Assembly (NCBI RefSeq): GCF_004331175.1
Contig: NZ_SJOD01000003.1
Location: 372,001-436,000, forward strand
Source of the DNA: Acinetobacter sp. ANC 4178
GTDB taxonomy: Bacteria > Pseudomonadota > Gammaproteobacteria > Pseudomonadales > Moraxellaceae
Direction of reading: 5' to 3'
DNA: 64,000 nucleotides
A program made the position numbers and the translations under genes. The notes under the pieces were generated by a model. The model ran no database searches, was not told the origin of the DNA, and worked only from the letters and a program-made list of their open reading frames with translations. Below are positions 17,421 through 28,175 of the stretch, piece after piece (the stretch's first letter is position 1; every line of letters begins with the position of its first letter).

Positions 17421-18800
17421 ATGCGCCCATTACACCCTATTGATTTTATTTTTTTAACATTAGAAAAACGGCAGCAACCCATGCACGTTGGGGGATTATT
17501 TCTTTTTCAAATTCCTGAACATGCACCTGAAACTTTTCTACAAGACTTAGTTGCAGATATTCGCAGCTCGAAATCCATTCCTATTCCACCATTTAACAAT
17601 AAATTGAATGGTCTATTATGGGATGAAGATGAAGAGTTCGATCTCGACCATCATTTTCGCCACATTGCCTTACCCCATCCTGGACGCATTCGTGAATTAC
17701 TGACCTATATCTCGCAAGAGCATAGTGCGCTTATTGATCGTGCTAAACCTCTATGGACGTGTTACATCATCGAAGGAATTGAAGGTAACCGTTTTGCTAT
17801 GTATTTTAAAATTCACCATGCAATGGTTGATGGTATTGCGGGTATGCGTCTGGTCGAAAAGTCCCTCTCTCACGATCCACATGCCAAAAGCATTGTCCCG
17901 CCGTGGTGTGTTGAAGGTCCTCGTGCAAAACGTATCAAAGAAGCGAATGTCAGCCGAATGAAAAAAATCATTACGGGATTGAAGCAACAGGTTGAAGCAA
18001 CTCCAATTGTCATTCGAGAACTTTCTAAAACAGTAATGAAGGATATGGGACGCAATCCGGACTATGTGTCCAGCTTTCAAGCACCCAGCAGTATTTTAAA
18101 TCAGCGTGTTAGTTCGTCACGCCGCTTTGCAGCCCAGTCTTTTGAATTTGATCGTTTGCGTCATATTGCGACATCTTTAAATGTCACAATTAACGATGTG
18201 GTATTGGCAATTTGCTCTGGTGCATTACGTGAATATTTGCTGAGTCAAAATGCTCTACCTAAAAAACCTTTGATTGCCATGGTTCCTGCTTCTATTCGTG
18301 ATGATGATTCAGAAGTCTCGAATCGAATTACTATGATTTTAGCGAATTTGGGCACACATAAAGAAGATCCTTTAGAACGTTTGCAGATTATTCGTCGTAG
18401 TGTCCTGAATGCAAAAGAACGCTTTAAACGCATGAACTCAAACCAGATCATGAACTATAGTGCTTTTGTATATGGTGCTGCTGGCTTAAATATTGCCTCA
18501 GGTTTAATGCCAAAACGTCAGGCATTCAATTTGGTCATTTCTAACGTACCAGGTCCTCGTGAACCTTTATATTGGAATGGCGCCAAATTAGATGCATTGT
18601 ATCCAGCATCAATTATCTTAGATGGTCAAGCACTCAATATTACCATGACCAGCTATTTGGATAAGCTTGAAGTGGGTCTGACTGCATGCCGCGTCGCACT
18701 CCCTAAAATGCAAAACCTGTTAACGCATTTGGAAGAAGAAATTCAACGATTTGAAAGTATTGTTGGGGTCAAAAGCCCAAAGTTGAAAGCGGTGAGTTAA
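17421..18800 (+). CDS. atfA: Wax ester synthase/diacylglycerol acyltransferase (WS/DGAT, AtfA)
   Basis: Joins fatty acyl-CoA to a fatty alcohol or a diacylglycerol, making storage wax esters and triacylglycerols. The 459-residue protein starts MRPLHPIDFIFL and contains the active-site motif HHAMVDG (residues 132-138), whose second histidine is the general base. FNLVISNVPGPREPLYWNGAKL in the C-terminal half is the conserved ND/PLW region. It follows the known Acinetobacter baylyi enzyme closely along its whole length. It lies 1.8 kb from two FadL-like outer-membrane proteins, consistent with a lipid uptake and storage neighbourhood. It is a single gene with its own promoter region. Confidence 0.96.
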   Translation: MRPLHPIDFIFLTLEKRQQPMHVGGLFLFQIPEHAPETFLQDLVADIRSSKSIPIPPFNNKLNGLLWDEDEEFDLDHHFRHIALPHPGRIRELLTYISQEHSALIDRAKPLWTCYIIEGIEGNRFAMYFKIHHAMVDGIAGMRLVEKSLSHDPHAKSIVPPWCVEGPRAKRIKEANVSRMKKIITGLKQQVEATPIVIRELSKTVMKDMGRNPDYVSSFQAPSSILNQRVSSSRRFAAQSFEFDRLRHIATSLNVTINDVVLAICSGALREYLLSQNALPKKPLIAMVPASIRDDDSEVSNRITMILANLGTHKEDPLERLQIIRRSVLNAKERFKRMNSNQIMNYSAFVYGAAGLNIASGLMPKRQAFNLVISNVPGPREPLYWNGAKLDALYPASIILDGQALNITMTSYLDKLEVGLTACRVALPKMQNLLTHLEEEIQRFESIVGVKSPKLKAVS

Positions 18801-18836
18801 CCGCTAAAACAGCACAGCAAGATACTACAGAATAAA

Positions 18837-18863
18837 TTAAGGGGCTTCATGTGAGCCCCTTAA
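18837..18863. terminator. Palindromic hairpin between atfA and the PA1571-family gene
   Basis: TTAAGGGGCT and AGCCCCTTAA form a perfect ten-base stem with a seven-base loop between convergent genes. Its right edge includes the stop codon of the minus-strand small gene. T runs are weak on both strands. Confidence 0.6.
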
Positions 18864-19033
18864 GCTTTAATACTACGACACTGTTTCAGTAATTGATGAC
18901 AGACCGAACGAACCATGGCAGTTGTAATTTGAGTTTCTTTGCCTTGCTCATCGACGATATAACCCGTATGTACGTTTTTATTATCTAGCACGTGCTTGAT
19001 ACCTTGTTTGATAATTTTTTCACTCATGCCCAT
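18860..19033 (-). CDS. PA1571-family small protein
   Basis: A 57-residue protein. The segment HTGYIVDEQGKETQITTAMV, followed by a cysteine-containing C-terminal helix (VRSVCHQLLKQCRSIKA), matches the small PA1571 family of Pseudomonas and Acinetobacter, which has no known function. The start ATG at 19033 follows GAGGTG at ideal spacing. A second ATG at 19027 is also in frame. The frame is complete, and the gene lies convergent with atfA and about 140 bases downstream of rng on the same strand. The stop codon forms part of the terminator palindrome. Confidence 0.75.
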   Translation of the reverse strand: MGMSEKIIKQGIKHVLDNKNVHTGYIVDEQGKETQITTAMVRSVCHQLLKQCRSIKA

Positions 19034-19173
19034 TTCACACCTCTTCTTGCTAAGACCAAATTCTCCAAAAATGAAAATTTAGTTTGGCTACTTGGTATGA
19101 GTAGTATTGAAAAAACCAGCTCGAAAGTAAAATTTCAGTTGTAACAAGTGTTTAACGACATCCTGTTACAATT

Positions 19174-20628
19174 TCAGCTTAGAATGATATCGTATTGCTC
19201 TTGCGTATATAAATTTTCCACCTGAAATTTAATCACGCGCTTAATGAAATGCTCTAAATCCGCTACAGCTGGCGCTTCTGCCGTAAGTAACCGATCAATC
19301 ACGGAAGGATGCGCGACAACAGTAAAGCCACTCTGTGATTCAAAAGCTCGGGTATATCTTAAGATTTCTCGAAAGATTTCGTAACATACCGTCTCTGCTG
19401 TTTTGACATAACCACGCCCCTGACAAGTCGGACAAGATTCACATAACAAATGCTCTAATGACTCACGGGTACGCTTACGCGTCATTTCGACCAGACCTAA
19501 CTCCGAAACCTGCGTAATTTTGGTCTTGGCATGGTCACGTTCCAACATACGCTCGAACTGATTCATCACTTCTTCGCGATGCTGAGCTTCCTGCATATCA
19601 ATGAAATCAATAATAATAATGCCGCCCAAGTTACGTAACCGTAACTGACGTGCAATCACCTGCGTTGCCTCCATATTGGTTTTAAACACGGTATCTTCCA
19701 GTGTTCTACCACCGACATAGGAACCCGTATTGACATCAATGGTGGTCATGGCCTCGGTCTGGTCAATCATTAAATAACCGCCGGACTTTAAAGCAACACG
19801 GGTTTGCAATGCTTTCTGAATGTCTTCTTCAACATTATATAAATCAAAAATTGGCCGCTCACCCGGATAGTGAATCAGGCGACTCTGCATATTCGGTACA
19901 AACTCAACCACAAATTCCTGCAATTTCGCATGAATTTCACGTGAATCAACAGAAATTTTTGCTGTATTTTCATTCGCTAAATCACGAATAATACGTTGTG
20001 GTAAAGGTAATTCTTCAAAGATAAGAGAAGGGACAGCAATATTTTTTTGTTTGCGCTGGATGTATTCCCACAACTTTGCCAAATACGCCATATCCTGTGC
20101 AATGGAAGCTTCATCAATGCCTTCCGCAGCAGTACGTACAATGACTGAGCCGGGTAACTCATGTACCGCTTGAATCTTCTCAATAATAGAACGTAAACGC
20201 TCACGTTCTCCTTCCGATTCAATTCGTTGCGATACACCAATGTGATTACCAAAAGGCATGAGCACCAAATAACGCGAAGGAATAGAAAGATCTGTGCTTA
20301 AACGTGCACCTTTGGTTCCCAGCATATCTTTCATGACTTGAACCGTCAGAATTTGCCCAGGCTGTAATAACTCAAAAACATTGGGAATCGGCTGATTACG
20401 TGGCCAGACCATATCATTGATGTGTAAAAAAGCAGTACGAGACAGTCCAATATCGACAAAAGCTGCCTGCATACCTGGCAAAACGCGAACCACTTTGCCT
20501 TTATAAATATTTCCTACCAAACCCCGTTTTACAGTACGTTCAACATATAACTCGTTGACTGTACCGTTTTGAATTAACGCCACACGACACTCCATCGGTG
20601 TGACATTAATCAGTAACTCGTCAGACAT
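19174..20628 (-). CDS. rng: Ribonuclease G
   Basis: Endoribonuclease that matures the 5' end of 16S rRNA and degrades some mRNAs. The 484 residues hold an S1-type RNA-binding region (GLVGNIYKGKVVRVLPGMQAAFVDIG), the catalytic core MTTIDVNTGSYVGG and GGIIIIDFIDM with the metal-binding aspartates, and the zinc-link cysteines in CESCPTCQGRGYV. It lacks the long C-terminal scaffold of RNase E, as expected for RNase G. I start at the ATG at 20628, MSDELLINVTP, four codons inside the longest frame. It is the last gene of the mreBCD-maf-rng cluster, a gene order common in proteobacteria. Confidence 0.95.
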   Translation of the reverse strand: MSDELLINVTPMECRVALIQNGTVNELYVERTVKRGLVGNIYKGKVVRVLPGMQAAFVDIGLSRTAFLHINDMVWPRNQPIPNVFELLQPGQILTVQVMKDMLGTKGARLSTDLSIPSRYLVLMPFGNHIGVSQRIESEGERERLRSIIEKIQAVHELPGSVIVRTAAEGIDEASIAQDMAYLAKLWEYIQRKQKNIAVPSLIFEELPLPQRIIRDLANENTAKISVDSREIHAKLQEFVVEFVPNMQSRLIHYPGERPIFDLYNVEEDIQKALQTRVALKSGGYLMIDQTEAMTTIDVNTGSYVGGRTLEDTVFKTNMEATQVIARQLRLRNLGGIIIIDFIDMQEAQHREEVMNQFERMLERDHAKTKITQVSELGLVEMTRKRTRESLEHLLCESCPTCQGRGYVKTAETVCYEIFREILRYTRAFESQSGFTVVAHPSVIDRLLTAEAPAVADLEHFIKRVIKFQVENLYTQEQYDIILS

Positions 20629-20667
20629 AATAAGACTCAAAACATTATAAAAATTTTTGTTTCACCA

Positions 20668-21234
20668 TTAATTTAGGACCTTAATGGCTTTGAATAACTC
20701 GACTGTCTCATGTAACGGCAAACCAACGACATTGGTATAACTGCCTTCAATACGGGGAATATAACGCGAAGCAAGTCCTTGTATGGCATAAGCTCCCGCT
20801 TTTCCTTCGGGCTCCCCTGTTGCCCAATAGTCTTCCATGTCTTTCAGGCTCAGCACTTGAAATTCGACTTGGGTACGCACCACTATACTTGAAATTTGCG
20901 CTGATGTGCGTACACATACTCCAGAAAATACATCATGTTTTCTGCCCGAAATTTTTGCCCATATTTCAAAGGCATGGTCTTTTGATTCTGGCTTACCCAA
21001 AATCTCACCATCCACACTCAGACTGGTGTCTGCGGCAAGAATAATGGCATTGGGAAATTTTTGTTGTACGACTGCTGCTTTTTCACAAGCCAAACGCTGG
21101 ACATAATTTGCTGCGCTTTCATTCTCAAGCACAGATTCATCAATCTCAGGACTATACGTTGAAAAGTCTAGACCGAGCTGCTGAAGCAGCTCACGACGGC
21201 GCGGAGAACTAGAAGCAAGAACTAAACGCGCCAT
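20668..21234 (-). CDS. maf: Maf family nucleotide pyrophosphatase
   Basis: A 188-residue house-cleaning enzyme that hydrolyses modified or canonical nucleoside triphosphates (dTTP and UTP for the YhdE type). The start MARLVLASSSPRRREL is diagnostic. AADTSLSVDGEILGKP, SGRKHDVFSGVCV and GEPEGKAGAYAIQGLASRYI are the other conserved Maf blocks. The start at 21234 overlaps the end of mreD by 13 bases, so the two are probably translationally coupled. A longer frame reaching 21387 is only the shadow of mreD. Confidence 0.95.
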   Translation of the reverse strand: MARLVLASSSPRRRELLQQLGLDFSTYSPEIDESVLENESAANYVQRLACEKAAVVQQKFPNAIILAADTSLSVDGEILGKPESKDHAFEIWAKISGRKHDVFSGVCVRTSAQISSIVVRTQVEFQVLSLKDMEDYWATGEPEGKAGAYAIQGLASRYIPRIEGSYTNVVGLPLHETVELFKAIKVLN

Positions 21235-21713
21235 TTTTTCAGCACAAAATAAACCAAGGGCCACAGCAGAACACTGGTGAGTAATGGCTGCCAATGTCGG
21301 GCAAAGGAGAACTGAATGCCCCCCATAATTTGTGCCACCCACATCATAAACAGATAAGCTAGAATTGCCAGTGTTGCAATCACCCACAGATTAGCAAAAG
21401 TCAGTACACGGCGTTCACGAATCACAAAACGCGCAACAAAACTAATCACCACAAAACACAAGGCATTTAAGCCCAGTGGCGCATCCATCAGTAAATCGAC
21501 AAAAATGCCTGTACCAAAAGCAAACCAAACACCACACCATGTTGGCTGACAGAGCACCCAAAACAGCATGACCATCATCATAAACAATGGACGCCAGCCC
21601 GAAACAGCATAGGCCAATGGATAGACCATCAGCACAGAGGCCACAATCACTGAAAAGATAATTGGGAATAACGGATCTTGACGTTTTTCTTGACGTAACT
21701 TAGCGATTGGCAT
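21222..21713 (-). CDS. mreD: Rod shape-determining protein MreD
   Basis: A 163-residue inner-membrane protein of the elongasome with about five spans. Typical MreD pieces are YAVSGWRPLFMMMVMLFWVL, WFAFGTGIFVDLLMDAPLGLNAL (the G-x-x-x-D-L-L-...-P-x-G signature) and LTSVLLWPLVYFVLKKW. It links MreC to the cytoplasmic parts of the wall-synthesis complex. It overlaps mreC by 14 bases upstream and maf by 13 bases downstream, showing a tightly coupled operon. Confidence 0.93.
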   Translation of the reverse strand: MPIAKLRQEKRQDPLFPIIFSVIVASVLMVYPLAYAVSGWRPLFMMMVMLFWVLCQPTWCGVWFAFGTGIFVDLLMDAPLGLNALCFVVISFVARFVIRERRVLTFANLWVIATLAILAYLFMMWVAQIMGGIQFSFARHWQPLLTSVLLWPLVYFVLKKWRV

Positions 21714-22563
21714 GTGGCTGCTCCATCGCTAATGAGTCGGAAAACAGCACCACAACATGATGACCTGTGGCTAACTGCGCTGCGGGAACCACATCAATCT
21801 GTGCAAACTCACCCGTCGTATGTCGGCTCACTTTAGACACTGTACCGACCAAATATCCTGCTGGGAAATGCGCCCCTAAACCTGAGCTATACACTTTTTC
21901 ACCCACCTTAATATTGGCACTGGTTGGAACGTATTCCATTTTCAGATGTCCTAAATCACCTGTGCCCGAAACAATCGCACGCATGCCCGTGTACTCTAGA
22001 CGTACCGATAAAGAATGGTCTTTGTCGGAAAGCAACATGACGCGGCTACTGTGTGGATACACATTGATGATTTGCCCCATGATGCCCTTATCGTCCAGTA
22101 CCGTTTGTCCAACTTTCAAGTTGTTGGTTGAACCACGGTTAATCACAATAATATGACGTAATGGATCCGCATCCGTCCCAATGACTTCCGCAATTTCCAT
22201 TCGGCCATCAATAATTAAAGGCGTATCAAGTAAACCACGTAAACGTGTATTTTCAGCAGAAAGCTCGGACAGCTTTTGCAAACGCACTTGAGCTTGTAGC
22301 AACTCCGCCTGCATGGCCGTATTTTCACGACGTAATTGTGCCTCAGACTTGGTCTGCTGCGTCAACCATTCGCTGGACAATACAGGATAACTTGCCAAGG
22401 CATAAATAGGATTATATGCCGCATACAAGACATCTCTTGCAGGCTGTATCACATGAGGTAAGCGCCAGTTAAAAAATAGCACCACCAAACATGTTACAAC
22501 CGCAATGATAAATGAGCGAAATGATGGGGGCTGCCTAGAAAACAAATTTGTTTGCACAGCCAA
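21700..22563 (-). CDS. mreC: Rod shape-determining protein MreC
   Basis: A 287-residue bitopic protein. It has a short cytoplasmic N-terminus, one membrane span (about residues 16-35), and a coiled coil with QLRRENTAMQAELLQAQV. The periplasmic beta-barrel domain follows, with GTDADPLRHIIVINRG, VGQTVLDDKGIMGQI and SDKDHSLSVRLEYTGMRAIVSG. It activates the RodA/PBP2 wall synthase and works with MreB, encoded just upstream with an eight-base gap. The length is short compared with E. coli MreC (367), because the proline-rich tail is absent. Confidence 0.94.
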   Translation of the reverse strand: MAVQTNLFSRQPPSFRSFIIAVVTCLVVLFFNWRLPHVIQPARDVLYAAYNPIYALASYPVLSSEWLTQQTKSEAQLRRENTAMQAELLQAQVRLQKLSELSAENTRLRGLLDTPLIIDGRMEIAEVIGTDADPLRHIIVINRGSTNNLKVGQTVLDDKGIMGQIINVYPHSSRVMLLSDKDHSLSVRLEYTGMRAIVSGTGDLGHLKMEYVPTSANIKVGEKVYSSGLGAHFPAGYLVGTVSKVSRHTTGEFAQIDVVPAAQLATGHHVVVLFSDSLAMEQPHANR

Positions 22564-22571
22564 ATCCTTAA

Positions 22572-23633
<1,062 letters not shown>

Positions 23634-23750
23634 TTAACTTTATGTGGACGCAAGGTCGCAACTTTAACTAAATGTGATGCTTTGAACAAGTCAATCGCTT
23701 ATTATAACGCACGATATTTTGAAATTTTTTAATACTGATTAGGTGATGTT

Positions 23751-24065
23751 ATGTCTACATCGGATGCTCAGCATTCAGCAGATTTAAATGCTCAAACAGT
23801 TTCAGCGATCGCCAATCTTGCTCGTTTATCGCTAGATGATACGCAATCTGCTGAATATGCTCAAAGTCTAAACAAAATTTTAGGCATGATGGAAACCTTA
23901 AAGGGCATCGACACCGAAGGTGTTGAACCATTGAAAAGCCCTTTCGACAATCCACAGCCGTTACGTGAAGACGTGGTGACTGAACAGAATCATCGTGAAG
24001 AATATCAAGCTGTTGCACCAGCAACCGAAGCAGGCTTGTACCTTGTACCACGCGTGATTGAATAA
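23751..24065 (+). CDS. gatC: Aspartyl/glutamyl-tRNA amidotransferase subunit C
   Basis: The small belt-like subunit (104 residues) that holds GatA and GatB together in the enzyme converting Asp-tRNA(Asn) or Glu-tRNA(Gln) to the amidated form. VSAIANLARLSLDD (about residues 18-31), LNKILGMMETLKGIDTEGVEPL and LREDVVTE are the standard blocks. It heads the gatCAB operon, 53 bases before gatA. The first eight residues or so are a slightly longer leader than in many relatives, but the ATG at 23751 has GGTGATGTT just upstream. Confidence 0.95.
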   Translation: MSTSDAQHSADLNAQTVSAIANLARLSLDDTQSAEYAQSLNKILGMMETLKGIDTEGVEPLKSPFDNPQPLREDVVTEQNHREEYQAVAPATEAGLYLVPRVIE

Positions 24066-24118
24066 TTTTCACTCAGTTGAACCATTTTTTTTAAATTAAA
24101 CGTAAAGAATTATTTCTC

Positions 24119-25597
24119 ATGACCGATTTACACCGCTTATCGATTCGTGAACTTGCTGAGGGTTTGGCACAAGCTCAATTCTCCTCTCGCGAACTGACTG
24201 CACATTATTTAAAACGTATTGAAAAAATCGATACGCAGGTAAATTCCTATATTACCGTGACCGCAGAGCAAGCATTGGCTCAAGCAGACGCTGCGGATGC
24301 TGCGATTAAAGCAGGCACAGCAAGTACGCTCACAGGTGTTCCGATTGCACACAAAGACATTTTTTGTACCCAAGGCATTAAAACCTCTGCGGGCTCAAAA
24401 ATGTTGGACAACTTTATCTCACCGTATGACGCAACTGTGGTTGCTAAAGGCAAAACCGCAGGTCTGGTGACTTTAGGTAAAGTGAACATGGACGAATTTG
24501 CCATGGGTTCAACTTCTGAAAACCCTTTTTATGGCGCAACGAAAAATCCATGGAATTTAGAACACGTACCAGGTGGCTCTTCGGGTGGTTCTGCGGCCGT
24601 TGTAGCTGCTGATCTTGCACCGTTTTCGACAGGAACCGATACAGGCGGTTCAATTCGTCAACCTGCATCTTTCTGTGGTTTAACGGGTTTAAAACCGACC
24701 TATGGCCGTGTTTCACGTTTCGGGATGATTGCTTATGCTTCATCAATGGACCAAGGCGGACCAATGGCACGTTCGGCAGAAGACTGTGCTTATCTCATGA
24801 ACGTGATGGCAGGTCATGACGCGAAAGACTCAACTTCTATTGAAAAAGAAGTCGACGACTACGTTGCAAACTTAAATGGCACATCTGTTAAAGGTTTACG
24901 CATTGGTATTCCAAAACAATACTTCAATGTCGCTGGTTTAGATGCCGACGTAAAAGCACGCGTTGAAGAATCATTGAAAAAATTGGAAGAAATGGGCGCG
25001 ATTTTAGTTGAGATTGATCTCAACATGACGGAAGCCTATGTTCCAACGTATTACTTGATTGCCCCTGCGGAAGCATCATCGAATCTTTCTCGTTTTGATG
25101 GCGTACGTTACGGCTACCGCTGTGAAAACCCGACCGACATTTTAGACCTATACAAACGTTCGCGTTCGGAAGGTTTTGGTGCTGAAGTACAACGTCGTAT
25201 CCTAATTGGTACCTACGCCCTTTCAGCAGGTTACTACGATGCTTATTATGTGAAAGCACAGAAAGTTCGTCGCTTAATTCAACAAGACTTCTTAAAAGCA
25301 TTTGAAAATGTAGACGTGATTGCTGCGCCTTCTGCACCAACAACTGCATATAAAATTGGCGCTAACCTCAGCCCAACAGAAATGTATTTAGGTGACATTT
25401 ACACCCTTGCAGTGAACTTGGCAGGTTTACCAGCCATCAATGCTCCTGTTGGCTTTGACCAAGCACAACTCCCTGTTGGCTTACAGTTGATTGGTAACTA
25501 CTGGTCAGAATCACAATTGTTGTCGATTGTTCATCAATACCAACAAAACACGGACTGGCACACCAAACGTGCAGCAATTGCTGAGGAGAATGCATAA
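24119..25597 (+). CDS. gatA: Aspartyl/glutamyl-tRNA amidotransferase subunit A
   Basis: The glutaminase subunit (492 residues) of the amidase-signature family, which releases ammonia from glutamine and channels it to GatB. The catalytic triad is visible: Lys79 in GVPIAHKD, the cis-Ser in GGSSGGS (152-158), and the nucleophile Ser178 in [10 protein letters not shown]. The C-terminal [18 protein letters not shown] and [13 protein letters not shown] match GatA. Its stop codon overlaps the gatB start in TAATG, so the two are coupled. Confidence 0.97.
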   Translation: MTDLHRLSIRELAEGLAQAQFSSRELTAHYLKRIEKIDTQVNSYITVTAEQALAQADAADAAIKAGTASTLTGVPIAHKDIFCTQGIKTSAGSKMLDNFISPYDATVVAKGKTAGLVTLGKVNMDEFAMGSTSENPFYGATKNPWNLEHVPGGSSGGSAAVVAADLAPFSTGTDTGGSIRQPASFCGLTGLKPTYGRVSRFGMIAYASSMDQGGPMARSAEDCAYLMNVMAGHDAKDSTSIEKEVDDYVANLNGTSVKGLRIGIPKQYFNVAGLDADVKARVEESLKKLEEMGAILVEIDLNMTEAYVPTYYLIAPAEASSNLSRFDGVRYGYRCENPTDILDLYKRSRSEGFGAEVQRRILIGTYALSAGYYDAYYVKAQKVRRLIQQDFLKAFENVDVIAAPSAPTTAYKIGANLSPTEMYLGDIYTLAVNLAGLPAINAPVGFDQAQLPVGLQLIGNYWSESQLLSIVHQYQQNTDWHTKRAAIAEENA

Positions 25598-27063
25598 TGG
25601 CTGAAGCTCAAAAGTTGAAATTGATTGACGGTTGGGAAGTCGTTATCGGGATTGAGATTCACACTCAGCTTGCGACCAAATCTAAAATTTTCTCAGGTTC
25701 TTCGACTGAATTTGGTCAAGACCCAAATACACAAGCCAGCCTTGTCGATTTGGCGATGCCGGGTGTGTTGCCTGTTTTAAATAAACAAGTGGTGGATTTG
25801 GCGATTCGTTTTGGTTTAGGTATTGATGCCTTTATCGACCAAGCATCTGTGTTTGCCCGTAAAAACTACTTCTATCCAGACTCACCAAAAGGCTACCAAA
25901 TTAGCCAGATGGACAACCCGATTGTGGGCTTGGGTCATATCGACATTCAACTTGAAGATGGTACGGTGAAGCGCATTGGCGTAACGCGTGCTCACCTAGA
26001 GGAAGATGCTGGTAAATCGATTCACGACCAGTTTGAAGGGATGTCAGGTATCGACTTAAACCGTGCCGGTACACCTTTACTTGAAATCGTGTCTGAACCT
26101 GACATGCGTTCGGTTGAAGAAGCTGTGGCGTATATCAAGTCGATTCACACTTTAGTACGTTGGTTGGGTATTTCTGACGGTAACATGGCGGAAGGTTCAT
26201 TCCGTGCTGACTGTAACGTGTCGCTACGTCGTCCGGGCAACGAATTTGGTACACGTTGTGAACTGAAAAACCTCAACTCTTTCCGTTTCATTGAACAAGC
26301 GATCAATGTTGAAATTGAACGCCAAATGGACATTTTAGAAGACGGCGGCAAAATCGACCAAGAAACACGTCTATTCGACCCAGTGAAAATGGAAACGCGT
26401 TCAATGCGTTCGAAAGAAGAAGCGAACGACTATCGCTACTTCCCAGATCCTGACTTGTTGCCTGTGATTATTTCAGATGCACAAATTGAAGCGGCTCGTG
26501 CAACATTACCTGAGTTACCTGCGGCACGTCGTGAGCGTTTCGTGGCGGACTTTGGGGTGACTGAGTACGATGCACACGTGTTAACACTGACGCGTGAAAT
26601 GTCTGAGTTTTATGAAGCGGTGGTTCAAGCTGCTGGCGGTTCTGCTCATGGTAAAGTGTCTGCAAACTGGGTGATGGGCGAATTCTCAGGTGCTTTAAAC
26701 AAAGCAGGCTTAGAGTTGGCAGATTCTCCTGTTTCGGCTGAACAGTTGGGTGGCATGATCGCACGTATTGTGGACAATACCATTAACGGCAAAATCGCGA
26801 AGCAAGTGTTTGGCTTTATGTGGGAAGAAGGCAAAACTGCCGATGCCATTATTGCTGAAAAAGGCTTGAAGCAAGAAACTGATACAGGCGCAATTGAAGC
26901 GATTATTAAAGACGTGCTTGCAGCCAACGAGAAGATGGTTGAGGAATACAAGTCTGGTAAAGAGAAAGCCTTTAACGGTCTTGTCGGTCAAGTGATGAAA
27001 GCTGCAAAAGGTAAAGCTAACCCTGCGCAAGTCAATGAATTAATGAAGAAATTGATTGGTTAA
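25597..27063 (+). CDS. gatB: Aspartyl/glutamyl-tRNA amidotransferase subunit B
   Basis: The kinase and amidotransferase subunit (488 residues). [22 protein letters not shown] is the N-terminal signature. [59 protein letters not shown] and [17 protein letters not shown] follow. The C-terminal YqeY-like tail ([28 protein letters not shown]) binds tRNA. It is the last gene of the operon and is closed by a strong terminator. Its presence implies that Asn-tRNA and/or Gln-tRNA are made by the indirect route in this organism. Confidence 0.97.
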   Translation: MAEAQKLKLIDGWEVVIGIEIHTQLATKSKIFSGSSTEFGQDPNTQASLVDLAMPGVLPVLNKQVVDLAIRFGLGIDAFIDQASVFARKNYFYPDSPKGYQISQMDNPIVGLGHIDIQLEDGTVKRIGVTRAHLEEDAGKSIHDQFEGMSGIDLNRAGTPLLEIVSEPDMRSVEEAVAYIKSIHTLVRWLGISDGNMAEGSFRADCNVSLRRPGNEFGTRCELKNLNSFRFIEQAINVEIERQMDILEDGGKIDQETRLFDPVKMETRSMRSKEEANDYRYFPDPDLLPVIISDAQIEAARATLPELPAARRERFVADFGVTEYDAHVLTLTREMSEFYEAVVQAAGGSAHGKVSANWVMGEFSGALNKAGLELADSPVSAEQLGGMIARIVDNTINGKIAKQVFGFMWEEGKTADAIIAEKGLKQETDTGAIEAIIKDVLAANEKMVEEYKSGKEKAFNGLVGQVMKAAKGKANPAQVNELMKKLIG

Positions 27064-27083
27064 TCTGATCTATTTTGAAAAAG

Positions 27084-27110
27084 AAAACCCGCTTTTAAGC
27101 GGGTTTTCTT
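27084..27110 (+). terminator. Terminator of gatB, shared with the DGQHR operon
   Basis: AAAACCCGCTT and AAGCGGGTTTT form an 11-base stem. T-rich DNA follows on the plus strand, and an A-rich run precedes it, so it can end both gatCAB and the convergent DGQHR gene, whose stop codon directly abuts it. Confidence 0.92.
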
Positions 27111-28175
27111 TTAACTTAAAGCACTTTTCATTTTATTCACTAATTTAGTTCTAGCTTGCTCATTTGAACCATAGTTTTCTGATGATATCTCGTGGTTCTC
27201 AGAATCAAAATTAATTTTAATTCTTTTAAGTTTTTCCTTAAAAAATTCTTCTGTAAGGTTTCCTTCCTTAAGTCCAAGTGGGATTAATTCTAAGTTAGCT
27301 AGTTTCAAAATTGCCCCAACACCTATTGGTTTAGATAAAATTGAGTTCTGAGGTTGTTCCCACTCGATACTAAAAATGTCTTTGACAGCATTAAAAAGAT
27401 TCATAATAATTTTTAAAATTAAATCATCTTTTTCTTTTACAAACAAAGATCTAAGAGAACACCTACTATCATCATCTAATTCAATATCGTTTTTAATATC
27501 CCTCGTATCTTGTTCAGGATCTCTACTGATAAGTTCTAGTAAATATTTCACGAATGATCCTTGAGAAATTGTTGCTAGTTCTTGCCCTTCTTCTTTCTTA
27601 CCCAACATTTTTAACCGATTATAAAAAGGAGAAAGTTCAGATCTATTTAGCGCTCTTGTAATTTCATGACAAGTTTTAAATGGGCTCCTATTTTTGCTTA
27701 ATGCAAATAAGTCATAAATTAAAGAGGATGGTACAGAAGTTTGCTTACTATTAATTACAGAAAAAACATATGCTTTTTGATAAGCATCTAGATCGATCAT
27801 AAATACTACAGGAAGAGTGAATTTACTAGCTAAACCAGATTCTTTTAGTCCATTTATTCTGTGCTGACCATCAATAATCTCTCCTATTTTTATATCCGGA
27901 TTTATAATTATTTTTCTATTAATTACATCAATTTCATAACCTTCCCCCATATTGAGAGAGACAACAATAGATGTTGGGAATGTTGCATCAGGGTCATTAC
28001 AATAATTAGCAATTGCCTTTACCCTTTTTTTACTTAAATCTCGTTGTACAGCATCAGGATACTCTCCTCGATGTTTGACTTCCGTGATTTCAATCAAAGT
28101 TTGAGCATCAAGCACCGAGACAAAAAAAGTACCTATAGGTTGTATAACTTCAAGTAATGGGAATTCCTTCATCAT
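27111..28175 (-). CDS. DGQHR-domain protein (DndB/ParB-like)
   Basis: A 354-residue soluble protein whose core motif is IGEIIDGQHRINGL (residues 98-110), followed by FSVINSKQTSVPSSLIYDL (139-157). These are the two most conserved parts of DGQHR-domain proteins, the group that includes DndB of phosphorothioate DNA-modification islands. The DGQHR box resembles the G-x-H-R box of ParB-type proteins. No dndA or dndCDE genes are present, so this is a stand-alone relative. The ATG at 28175 overlaps the upstream stop in ATGA. A second ATG at 28172 is also possible. Base composition is far more AT-rich than gatB next door, suggesting acquisition by transfer. Function is unknown; a defence role is only inferred. 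Confidence 0.8.
   Translation of the reverse strand: MMKEFPLLEVIQPIGTFFVSVLDAQTLIEITEVKHRGEYPDAVQRDLSKKRVKAIANYCNDPDATFPTSIVVSLNMGEGYEIDVINRKIIINPDIKIGEIIDGQHRINGLKESGLASKFTLPVVFMIDLDAYQKAYVFSVINSKQTSVPSSLIYDLFALSKNRSPFKTCHEITRALNRSELSPFYNRLKMLGKKEEGQELATISQGSFVKYLLELISRDPEQDTRDIKNDIELDDDSRCSLRSLFVKEKDDLILKIIMNLFNAVKDIFSIEWEQPQNSILSKPIGVGAILKLANLELIPLGLKEGNLTEEFFKEKLKRIKINFDSENHEISSENYGSNEQARTKLVNKMKSALS

Noticed and set aside
20977..21387. Extended N-terminus of Maf to 21387
   Set aside because: The extra 51 residues are out-of-frame mreD sequence. MARLVLASSSPRRREL at 21234 is the standard Maf start.
24444..24770. Minus-strand frame of 108 codons within gatA
   Set aside because: It is a shadow of the strongly conserved gatA coding sequence.
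27376..27564. Plus-strand frame of 62 codons inside the DGQHR gene
   Set aside because: It is an antisense shadow of the long minus-strand frame, with no ribosome site.
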